Below are positions 1 to 9,800 of a stretch of 64,000 bases of DNA, in pieces (the first letter of the stretch is position 1; the number at the start of each line of letters is the position of its first letter). The DNA lies in the NCBI RefSeq assembly GCF_000004195.4, contig NC_030683.2:49985358-50049357 (forward strand). Direction: 5' to 3'. Both the position numbers and the translations under genes were made by a program. Under the pieces are notes generated by a model. The model was not told where the DNA came from. It saw only the letters and a program-made list of their open reading frames with translations, and ran no database searches. The DNA is from Xenopus tropicalis. Taxonomy: Eukaryota; Chordata; Amphibia; Anura; Pipidae.

Positions 1-1436
1 CCAGATTTCAGTTTATTTAAACAAGTTGTTTTGTAGCCATGGGAGAAAGCTTTAGCATTAGGGCTATTGGACCCACATTTACATAGCAGATAGCAAATGT
101 ATTGTTTAAAATAATAGTTTTAGTATTAAAAAAATAAATAGGGGTAAGATGTAATTCATAGTGCTCTAACACCTATAGACCAATCAATATTTTATTTGCA
201 GATCTAAAAAGGGTGTTTTATGTTAAGATGGCCATACAGGGGCACATTTGAGCTGCCAATTTAGGCCCCTTCAATACAAGTCAGAAGCTTATTTGCCCAC
301 ACATGGGGCCCATCGATGGACCTGGCCAACTGCAATCTGCCTAAAAATTGAGCAGATATCAATCTGAAAATCCCATCTAATGAATACTGTTGTGGAATTT
401 TAAAAGACAGGAATTCTCTGGAGGTAGAATTGAAGTTTATTGATACAGAATGTGGATTCTGAACAGAAGATAGTCAGAATAAAGCACATAAGGATTGGAG
501 GGTTTTTATACCCTCTTACAAACATAGTTGTAGCAGGCTCTGTAGAAGGGAGTTTTAGGGAGTTAACTGTGGGGTAGAACAAAGTCTTGAGAATCAAAAA
601 GGAGTTTCAGGATTGTGTCCTTGCAGCTGGGCTGTATGACCGCAAAATATTACCCATTGCTCAGGATGCACTGTGAAATGCAGGGTACCTTAAAACTGCC
701 CATGAAGTATGTCATGGGCAACTTGAAACCATACTATCCTCTGAATGGGTGCACAGCTCTGCAGGTTAACCACTGCTGTGTTGGTGTGTAGATGCAGTCC
801 TCATGCTATGGCCTCCATATGACCTATTAGGTGACTTAATTGACTTTATTAGCCCGACTAGGCCTAGCATATTGGTGGCCAAATCAGGCCCAGGAGCAAA
901 TGAGCAGATCTGTCCATGTAGGACTACCTTTACTGTAGAGGAAAAGCTGGCATGAAAAGCCTTTTAAAAGGAAAAATGTGATCACTAAACAAAACATTTT
1001 TAAAGGGTAAAATGAAGGTATGACCACATAATTCAAACAAAGAGCACAATACAAGCAAATAAAGTAGATAATCTGCGCTCACAAATAGTAGTATATTTTG
1101 TGCAAAGTATTTAAAGTAAAATAACTTTTAAATATAGTCATGAAATACATGTAATTGATTTATTTATCAGGATAATTAAAATGCAGATAGAGGGGCTTTC
1201 AGGTTATCAGATTCCAATAAAGCTCCATTCTTGTCTACAAATTATACACTTCCCATTCATTTAGGCTTGAACTAGCCTGGACTTGCTTAGCAGCCTTTCT
1301 TGGCATGGATATAGCCTCAGCAGACCATGTTTCTGTCAGTATTTCATCTCTATCTTATTTTGCCAACCTGGTAATAACTGAATATTTTAAGTAAGCAGAC
1401 ATTATGTTACTTGGTTTTGCTCAAAGTACTTTATGT
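1..1436. other. Intergenic stretch with old repeat fragments
   Basis: No gene is visible. A MITE end starting TTAAGATGGCCATACA is present from about 229, and a matching opposite end (AGCAGATCTGTCCATG, then a CCTTTA tail) lies at about 904-934. These look like the two ends of one degraded element of the family that ends TGGCCATAC, copies of which also occur at 47945-48702, 53332-53574 and near 61470. The sequence between and after them is AT-rich and unremarkable. Open frames here (for example 400-597 minus) have no recognisable content. Confidence 0.45.
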
Positions 1437-3047
1437 ATGTATGTATATCTTGATTTACAAAGCGCTACTTATGTACGCAGTGCTGTACAGAATAATACAT
1501 TAATACAAATGAGGTTATTAAGATAATAGATAAATACAAAGTATTACAATAAACACAAATAAATAAAGGATACAGTTGCAATAAGATAAGAGTTAAAGAC
1601 ACAAGAGGATGGAGGTCCCTGCCCCATAGAGCTTACAATCTATATGGGAGGGTAACTTACAGACACAAGTAGGCAAATATAAGTGCTGTAGGTCACAGTG
1701 GGTGACACTACAATATAAGTCCTAGTTTCCAGATCAGGTGCTGGGTGAGTGCTCCAAAAGGTAGTCTTTAAGTTTAGTTTTAAAAAGACTGAGGGAGGAT
1801 TCTCTTCGGAGGAAATCAGGGAGGGCATTCCAAATGTAAGGGGCAGCAAGGCAAAAAGGTTTAAGGTGAGAAACAGCAGTAGTACCGGGGGGCGCAAACA
1901 AACGATTGCTCTGCGAGGAACAAAGGAGTCGGCCAGGAATGTACAGAGACACAAGAGAAGAGATGTAGTGAGGAGCAGAAGAATGGAGGGCTTTAAAGGT
2001 TAAGAGAAGGAGTTTGTAAAATATTCTTTGTTTAATAGGAAGCCACGATAAGGACTTTAGCAGGGGAAGGGCCTGAACTCTGCTGGATGAGAGGAGGAGA
2101 ATTCTGGCAGCAGTATTTAATATAGACTGTAGGGGGAAAGATGGGAGTTAGGGAGGCCGGTTAGTAGCAGGTTACAGTAGTCCAGTCGGGATAGTATGAG
2201 AGCATGCATGAGCAGCCTAGCTGTTGCAGTAGAAAGAAAGGGACGGATTTTGGCAATATTGCGCAAGAAAAAGTGACAGGTTTTGACAGTGGTGTTAATA
2301 TGGTCAGAGAAGGAGAGACAGGAGTCAAAGATCACACCCAAACAATGTACCAAATCGACGGGGTTGATGAGGGTGCCATGAATAGAGATAGAAAAGGGGG
2401 ATGGTAGGACCAGGCTTAGGCAGAGAGATCATTAGTTCAGTTTTTGTTAGGTTCAGTTTGAGTTTGAGTATCAGTTTCAACTGTTAACGAAGGGGTCGAA
2501 AAGTAAATTTGGATATCATCAGCATACAGATGATATTTAAAGCCAAATGAACAGATAAGATTTCCCAAAGATAGCGTGTAGAGGGAGAACAACAACAGCT
2601 CAAGTACAGAGCCTTGGGGTACCCCCACATTAAGAGGAACTGGAGATGAGGTTTTGTTAGCATAGCAGTGAATGAACGGTTAGAAAGGTAAGAAGAGATC
2701 CAAGATGCAGCCTGACTACGGATACCAATCGAATGCAGAATTTGCATCAGGAGGGAGTGGTCGACCGTATCAAATAGATCTAGGAGGATTAGTATAGAAA
2801 AGTGACCTTTGGCTTTGGCAACCTGGAGATCATTCGTAACTCTGCACATGGCCGTCTCAGTAGAGTGCGCAGGGCGAAAGCCAGATTGCAGCGGGTCCAA
2901 TAGATTATGGGCATTAAGAAAGTTAGTAATATGGGAGAAGACAATACGCTAGTGCTGGGCGGTATACCGGTAAAAACCGATCACCGTTTTTTTTTTTGAA
3001 ACCGATATGAATTTTCTACATACCGGTGTGCTGAATACTTCCGGGTG

Positions 3048-3105
3048 CGCACGTGACGTCAGCGCGCACGTGACGTCAGCGCGCACGTGACGTCAGCGCG
3101 CACAC
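3048..3105. repeat. Three tandem GCGCACGTGACGTCA units (overlapping E-box and CRE)
   Basis: The 15-bp unit is repeated three times without interruption and followed by a partial fourth. Each unit holds the palindromes CACGTG (E-box) and TGACGTCA (full cAMP-response element), which overlap by three bases. The units lie inside the hAT MITE. Binding is an inference from the motif alone. Confidence 0.8.
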
Positions 3106-3194
3106 TCTACAAAAGCGCCATCGCTAGGACGCATTCAGAGTCGGATACCAATGTGAGCTGTCGGGGGGGGGTGCCTGGCCAGTAATTATATTTT

Positions 3195-3790
3195 ATGTGA
3201 AGGGGATGGGGTTGTGTTTGGAGGGGATGGGGTTGTGTTTGGGGGGGTGGGGTGGGGGGTTATATTTATGTGAAGGGGATGGGGGGTGTTTGGGGTGGGG
3301 GTGGGTGGGTTATACTTATGTGAAGGGGATGGGGTTGTGTTTGGGGGGGGGTGGGATGGGGGGTTATATTTATGTGAAGGGGATGGGGGGGTGTTTGGGG
3401 TGGGGGTGGGTGGGTTATACTTATGTGAAGGAGATGGGGTTGTGTTTGGGGGGGTGGGATGGGGGGTTATATTTATGTGAAGGGGATGGGGGGGTGTTTG
3501 GGGTGGGGTGGGGGGGGTGTGTGCGGATGGGGGGTGTTTGGGGTGGGGGGTGTGTGCGGATGGGGGGGTGTTTGGGGTGGGGGGGGTGTGCGGATGGGGG
3601 GGTGTTTGGGGTGGGGGGGTGTGTGCGGATGGGGGGGTGTTTGGGGTGGGGGGGTGCGAGCGGATGGGGGGTGGGGGTGTTGCGTGCGGATGGGGGGGTG
3701 CGTGCGGATGGGGGGGGTGGGGGGGGTGCGTGCGGATGGGGGGGTGTTTGGGGTGGCGGGGGGTGCGGGTGGCGGGTGTTTGGGGTGGTC
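3195..3790 (+). repeat. G-rich minisatellite inside the hAT MITE
   Basis: The first part (to about 3500) is built of roughly 52-bp units holding TTATRTTTATGTGAAGG, GATGGGG and TGTTTGGGG blocks. The second part shifts to shorter units of about 25-35 bp holding GTGCGGATGGGG and TGTTTGGGGTGGGG, with about eight copies of CGGATGGGG. Runs of four to eight G recur every few bases, so the + strand could form G-quadruplexes. Open frames through the array encode only Gly/Cys/Trp-rich repeats and are not genes. Confidence 0.85.
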
Positions 3791-5090
3791 ACCTAATCAT
3801 GCATGGGGGAAAAAAAATACCGTCAAATACCGTGATACCGATATAATTTTGAAAAATACCGTGATATAAATTTTTGGTCATACCGCCCAGCACTACAATA
3901 CGCTCTAAGATTTTGGAGCCAAGCAGTAGAAGCGAGACAGGACAGTAGTTAGAGAGGCAGGATGGGTACAGCGTGGCCTTTTTAAGGAGAGACTTGACAC
4001 AGGCCTGTTTGAAAGAGGAGGGGAAACTTCCAGAAGTCAGAGAAGAGTTGAAGATGTGAGTAAGAGCCAGCAGCACTGTGTTTAATCAGAGAAGGCATGC
4101 GGTCTAGAGATCAAGTGGTGAGGGGAGCCGGTAATAGAAGCCGGGAGACTTCAGAGACAGTTACAGGACCAAAAGAGCTAAGACAAGCAGAAGGGGGCAG
4201 AGGAAGGAGGAGCTGGTTGGTATTAATAGAGGGTGGAATTTGATTGCGGATAGACTCCACTTTGTTCATGAAATCAGCAAAGTCCAAGGGAGAGTGCATA
4301 AAGTGAGTTTATGGAGTCTGCGAGGGACGCAGAAGGGTATTGAATATAGAAAACAGGCGTTGCGGGTTGGATTTATTATTGTTTATAAGGGTATTGTAGT
4401 ATTCCTGTTTAGCCTCGACAAGGCAGAGTTGAGGCAGGTCAATAGGAATTTATAATGAATAAAGTCCGCTTGTGTACGGGATTTCCTCCACATACTTTCC
4501 GCAGAACTCGCACAGGAGTGTAGGAATTTGGTGTGTATATTCAGCCAGGGGCGGGGGTTTTAAACCCGAGTACGCTTAGGCTGAAGGGGTGCAAATGAAT
4601 CAATGGTGGAGGCTAGTATACTGTTGTACTCGCTAACCAGGGTATCAGGGTCAGAAATCTCATTAAAGGAAGAGAGACTGGACCTGAAAGAGCGAGCTAT
4701 GGCTGGGAGATCTACATCAAGTGTATTTCGAATTATTACAGCGGGGGAAGAGTGAGAGAAATGTATCCAGGTGATGGTCAGAGAAGGGGACACTGTTAAA
4801 ATCAGAAAGGGACAGGTTTTTGGTAAAGACTAAATCCAGAAAGTGGCCATCCTTATGAGTCGGAGCGTTTGTCCACTGCTGGAGTTCAAAGGAGGAGGTT
4901 AGACGGAGAAAACGTGAGGGCCAGGGTTGTGAGGGATCATCAATGTGGGAGTTGAAATCCCCAAGAATAATTGCAGGGCCGTCAGTAGAGAGGAAAAAAA
5001 GAGAGCCAGGTTTCAAAATCAGAAATAAGTAGCAGGGGAGGAGGCTGATGGGGGCCTGTAAATAACAGCCACCCTTGTATATATACATTT

Positions 5091-5469
5091 AATGCAAGGA
5101 TGAGGCAGCTTTTTCCTCTGCATTTGCTTTGCACTCAAGTATCTAAAAAATCATCTTTCAACGTCAGAATAGACTGGCTGCGCTGCCAGTAAACCTTTTT
5201 TTCTTATAAAAACAGAATGCAGCGTCTGATCCCATCATTAAATATACAACACGTCCCAAACTCCGAAACTTTGTGCAAAAGAAGAAAAAATACTGGGTTT
5301 TCTTATTAACATTCTGCAATAGATTTAAGTCATCGTGTATGTATATACTGTTCTCATTTTAGTCCAATACAGGGGATATGGACAGACGCAGCAAGGGTGA
5401 CAAGCTAACCCTTTCAACATGTTGTAATGGCATAACTTGCGCAGCATCGGAATCGGCACACTGCTAAAC
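5091..5469. other. Gap between LINE and bms1 promoter region
   Basis: No gene and no clear repeat boundary is seen. The sequence becomes more CpG-containing towards 5440, where the likely bms1 promoter begins. Confidence 0.4.
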
Positions 5470-5619
5470 TGTACCGGAAGGAGTATAAACCACTACGTGC
5501 GCACTTTAGGTTCCGCTTCTGTTCTGTTTCCTGACGGATTGCGCTAGGCTTGTACACTTCCGGCGGATCCGAGTGCCATGTGGAGTAAATGATTTGACTG
5601 TAGTGTGGGGCTGTATCAG
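5470..5619 (+). promoter_or_regulatory. bms1: Probable bms1 promoter and non-coding first exon
   Basis: This stretch has more CpG than its surroundings and two ETS/GABPA-type sites: CCGGAAG at 5474-5480 and CACTTCCGG at 5555-5563. A pyrimidine-rich tract (CTTCTGTTCTGTTTCCTG region, about 5516-5533) could be the start-site zone. A donor-like CAG/GTAATG follows 5619. An acceptor, CATTCCATTTCAAG, ends at 6695, just before TTAAAC and the bms1 ATG, so a non-coding exon spliced to the coding exon is plausible. If transcribed, the exon carries a four-codon upstream frame (ATG at 5578, stop TGA at 5590-5592). The start site is inferred, not seen. Confidence 0.5.
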
Positions 5620-6695
5620 GTAATGATTTTGCTAAATGAAAGTAGTGGAACAGTGTTAGTAGTTCTGTATTGCTGTTTAGCATTTGCTGAGTACAGTTAA
5701 TAAGAAGGCGCTCACAACAACAGTATTCGCAACGATCGTGTAGTAGTGGCAACATACATTCTAAGCTGGGGTAACAGTGGTTTTTAGCCGTGCTAAACAA
5801 TAATAGTATAGTAATGGGTAGTATCCATGATAAATAGTAACTGAGTATCAGAGGGTAATATCCATGAAAACATTAATAGTGTAATATCTGCTAGTATCCA
5901 CACTAAATAGTTATAGTGTGTAGTATCCAAGCTAAAATGTAATAGTCTGTATTAAATGTGTTAAATAATAATAATTGTATAATAGTGGGTATTGTCTGTG
6001 CTAAATAATAATTTTATAATAGTGCGTAGTATCATGTATGTATGTCTTTATTATAGCACTATCATTGAATGCAGTGCTTTACAAGGCATAAACAGGGGTA
6101 CCGTTATTATAAATCAATTCATGTTTAAGTACATCTTTGAGTACAATAGTCATGTTTTTTTTCCCAGAATTCCAAACTCTGGCAAATTATCTATGCCTAC
6201 CACAATTTGTGCCCGATTAGCCAAAATTAATGCAACTGAGAGCACTTTTTTTTTTTTTTTTTTTTGCAAAGCTGCTGATATTGCACCAAAGTCTATCTGG
6301 TGTCATTTGCGGTGTTTGGCATGCCAGTGATGTCTGCTTCTGATTCTTTAGGTGCAAGTGTGCTGTGCCTATTTACGCTGGGCACATTTGACAATTGTGC
6401 CTATTGATGCTCCAGAGTTCCCCTGTGTCATTAAGGGCAGCAGCACTTGATTCTAAACAGAAGGCAGGAAGGACCTGAGCGGCACACAGCCAACAGTATG
6501 ACGTTACAACTTTGGGTGAATGTACATCAGTGAAAGTGGTTTTAGGTTCAAGTTGTGTGGACCATAGCTATCCTTGCAGATGTACATGAGTCTTATTATT
6601 GAAAAAATAGATTATCAAATAAAGTAGAAATGTGGGTACATTTGCAGGCCTCCCAAACACCAGTTTAGAACAGATATTTTTCATTCCATTTCAAG
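5620..6695 (+). other. Putative 5' UTR intron of bms1
   Basis: From about 5810 to 6025 there is a degenerate tandem repeat of roughly 50-60 bp with recurrent TAGTATCCA, CTAAATA and ATAATAGT words. At about 6025-6110 there is a remnant of an L2-type 3' tail (TATGTATGTCTTTATTATAGCAC, then GTGCTTTACA). A poly-T run lies at about 6247-6265. No gene is visible. Confidence 0.45.
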
Positions 6696-6701
6696 TTAAA
6701 C

Positions 6702-6877
6702 ATGGAGGAGAAAGATCAAAAGAAGCACCGTAAGAAAAACAGTGGGCCAAAGGCAAACAAGAAGAAGCAAAAACAACAAAATGATGGAGCAGCTGGTACA
6801 GAGGAAGATGCCAGAAAACGGAACCCTAAAGCTTTTGCTGTGCGCTCTGCTGTGCGGATGGCACGAACTTTTCATAG
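6702..6877 (+). CDS. bms1: bms1 coding exon 1 (residues 1-59)
   Basis: Encodes the basic nucleolar-targeting N-terminus and the [19 protein letters not shown] block. The donor GTAGGA follows 6877, and codon 59 (Arg) is split 2+1. Confidence 0.95.
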
Positions 6878-9800
6878 GTAGGAACAGTTTTTTGTGAAAC
6901 ATTTAAATATGCTTGTTCTGTATATTGGTGCATTTCCTTGTATTTTGTGCTACCACAGTTTACTACTTTGCATTAAATAGTTAAAATTACTACTAATTTG
7001 TGTTTTTTTATTTGTAATTCACTGTAGTAAATATACTTTTGCATTCTATGTAGGGCTAAACTTCCCTGTGTAAGCAGGAATTCACAAAATGAAAAAGGCT
7101 TTTTTTGGGATAATGGACCATGCTCTACACACACCTTTCTGTTTATTCAGGGTTATAAATTTGTTAGTTTGCTTGTAGCTTTCTTTCTCCCCATTCATTA
7201 TATATGGTTTTGTTTTAACCAGGACTCAGGATATCAAGACCAAAAAGCATCATATTCCAGTAGTAGACCGAACACCGTTAGAGCCTCCTCCCGTGGTTGT
7301 GGTGGTTGTTGGACCTCCTAAAGTTGGGAAGAGTACCTTGATCCGTTGCCTGATTAGGAACTTTACCAAACAGAAGCTAAGTGAGATACGTGGACCTGTC
7401 ACTATTGTATCAGGTTAGAGGCATAAGTATAACATTTTAAACATTAAATAGTAGCTTAAGTTTAAAATCAAATGTGATCTGTATGCAGTGTGGAAGTGTC
7501 ATAGTCCTAGGCCCAACAAATGCAACAAGATACAAACAATCTAGACCCAGAATAATGAACCTTTCTGTATCACAGAGGCTTTAATTTGGCACTTACCCAT
7601 GTGCTGCTGGCATAATACAGCTGCCTAGCAAAAACAGGGCATGTAAATTTAAATAGAACCTGTGCATCTGAATTTTAAAATCTTTTAAAGCATGTGAATT
7701 ATAATTAATAATTCACAGATAAAGGCCCAATAAATAGTGCAATTTTTCACATGCAAACATCAATAGTGTCCCTATTTTGTATAGATCATTCCCTTTAATT
7801 ATTCTTGATGGCAAAAAGAGTGTACTCTAGTAAGCTATGGTAAAGGTGTTTTCATCCCAGAAATTACCCTGATGCCAGTGGCTTTTTGGGCAGTATCCTA
7901 GCATGCTCTTGTCATAGACTCCTTTGGTCTGATTCTAACCTAAAGTCTATGCAGGCAATATGCTTCCATTTAAAATGAAATTATAAGAATGCCAAGAGTG
8001 CTAGTTTCATTGTTGTCTGAATTGTTTGCAGCTATGTAGTCATGCAATGATTTTAGCGTTAGCGAGAGTTATCTGTTAACAGATTTAATATTTGGCATTA
8101 CAGGTGGGTAAAATATATATATGAGCTCTAAAGGGCTGATTTAATAAATCCGGGAAATATAATTTTATTTAAATGTTTCCACATGTTGCTGTGAAAAAAT
8201 AAAAATAAATGGGCAGGGCATGCTGTAATGGTTTATATAAGGGCCTTTACATTGCATGCAGTGTGCAAGCAGCAGTGATACTGGACCATCTTAGGCGGTT
8301 ACTTACCGGAATATAGCTGTTAAACATATGCGTGTGCCTTGTCTAGTTTTTACTCGGATCCTGTACCTAGAGTTCCTGCCATAATACAAGTTTGTTCCAT
8401 CATTTTGCCTTCCTTTTATCTCTTATTTTTGTCTGTTTAGAATTTTTAACCTTTTTTTTTCAGGAAAGAAACGCCGCCTAACCATTATAGAATGTGGCTG
8501 TGACATTAACACTATGATAGATCTGGCTAAAGTTGCTGACTTGGTAAGGGAGTGTTATGAAGAGATTTGGGTTCCCATTCATTGTTCAATCAAATATTTA
8601 TTTTAATTATTTTGCAATTTCCTCAAAAGAAACATTGGCACTGTTTGGATTTTGTGCCATGACACTCTGAAATCAGTTCTTCAACTTTTTTTTTTCATTT
8701 TTTAAATGTGTATGCACTCTAAAAGGGAATCTAAAACCAATTTAACTGGAATTACTGGTGACCAAAGTAATAATATAATAAGGAGCATGGATTTCACGAT
8801 TTAAATCTAAATCAAATAATGCTACATCAGACTATATCGGACAAAAGCGTAATAGTGTAATAACAAGGAACATGTAACACCTTTGTTCCCACCAGAATCA
8901 ATTGAAGTAAAACCACCTTCATTAACAGAATAGGGTTACAGTGGCCTGCACAGCATCATTTTGGCGCTCTAAGAAATAAAGACTTATTTTATGCTTTTGC
9001 ATTTCTACCTTGACACTGTTTATTCTTTCACTCAATTTGACAACATTTTAAAACAAAGGTTTATACAAAGGGATGAAGAGATTTGCACCAGGGGTAAATG
9101 GAAATTAGGGACTAAAGCAGAGGTAGCCTACCATAAAGGAGTTGGATGAATAGTGAGAAAATAAAACAGTTGTTTTTTAAACAGATGGGATGATTAAAGT
9201 AAAAAGTAAGTTACTGAACAGATTACAGAGAGCAGTGAGTAAATTGGAAGTACATTCATTGAGAATTGAGAACAAGTTTTATATAAAGAAGTTGTTTCCA
9301 GTAGGGGTAGGTATGTTTTATAGACTAGAGGACCTGGGATATTAATTTACAAAACAATTTGGCAGTAAAAATGATATGTCACCAAGGTGTTCTGTGATCT
9401 TATAAAGGCACAAAGCCAAGTGTTGTTATACAGGCCATAGAACAAGGTATATTTTAATATGCTTGTTTTTTACAACAGGTGATGCTTTATTTATTATAAT
9501 ACATAAGTTTCATTGTCATGTGATCTTCATGGCTGTTGTGTAATTTGCTTCCCTGTCTGCCTGTCATCCAGGTGCTAATGCTGATAGATGCAAGTTTTGG
9601 CTTTGAGATGGAAACATTTGAATTCCTGAATATATGCCAGGTTCATGGTTTCCCCAAAATAATGGGGGTTCTCACTCACCTTGACTCATTCAAAAACAAT
9701 AAGCAACTTCGCAAAGTCAAGAAAAGACTAAAACATCGGTTTTGGACGGAAGTTTACCAAGTGAGTGGCATGTAATCAAATTAATCTGAATATTCTATTA

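Larger units (their letters stand above)
2950..3895. mobile_element. Non-autonomous hAT transposon (MITE) with 8-bp target duplication
   Basis: The terminal inverted repeats are TAGTGCTGGGCGG at 2950 and CCGCCCAGCACTA ending at 3895. They are flanked by an exact 8-bp direct repeat, CAATACGC, at 2942-2949 and 3896-3903. An 8-bp duplication and this terminus are typical of the hAT superfamily. The 946-bp element has no transposase frame. Inside are three tandem ACGTGACGTCA-containing units (3050-3105) and a long G-rich minisatellite (about 3195-3790). It sits inside the minus-strand LINE, so it is younger than that LINE. Confidence 0.9.
1437..5090 (-). mobile_element. Decayed, 5'-truncated non-LTR retrotransposon (L2-type LINE)
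   Basis: Read on the minus strand from 5090 down, broken frames give parts of a LINE polyprotein in the right order. An endonuclease C-terminus with GDFN and SDH motifs lies at about 5088-4717. A linker with FADFMNKVESIRNQI follows at 4299-4111. Reverse transcriptase starts at 4076-3898 and resumes at 2900-2437, with FRPAHSTETA, GVPQGSV and the catalytic YADD. The palm/thumb (LDYCNLLLTGLP) lies at 2353-2117, and a C-terminal piece with APYIWNALPDFLRR at 1952-1734. The 3' UTR ends near 1440 in a TATG repeat next to an AAGCGCT-type tail. The wording resembles the L2/Maui clade; the clade is an inference. Many stops and frameshifts show it is dead. A hAT MITE splits the reverse transcriptase at 2950-3895. 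Confidence 0.85.
6878..9571 (+). other. bms1 introns 1-3, no other feature
   Basis: Introns 6878-7222, 7414-8463 and 8544-9571 are AT-rich unique-looking sequence. A fragment at about 8127 begins AAGGGCTGATTTAATAAAT, the end of the Harbinger-like GGGCTGATTTA family, with no partner end found. I saw no convincing snoRNA. Confidence 0.4.

Noticed and set aside
3197..3869. Open frames of 112-199 codons in the G-rich array
   Set aside because: Only Gly/Cys/Trp/Val repeats, present in several overlapping frames at once; a property of the minisatellite.
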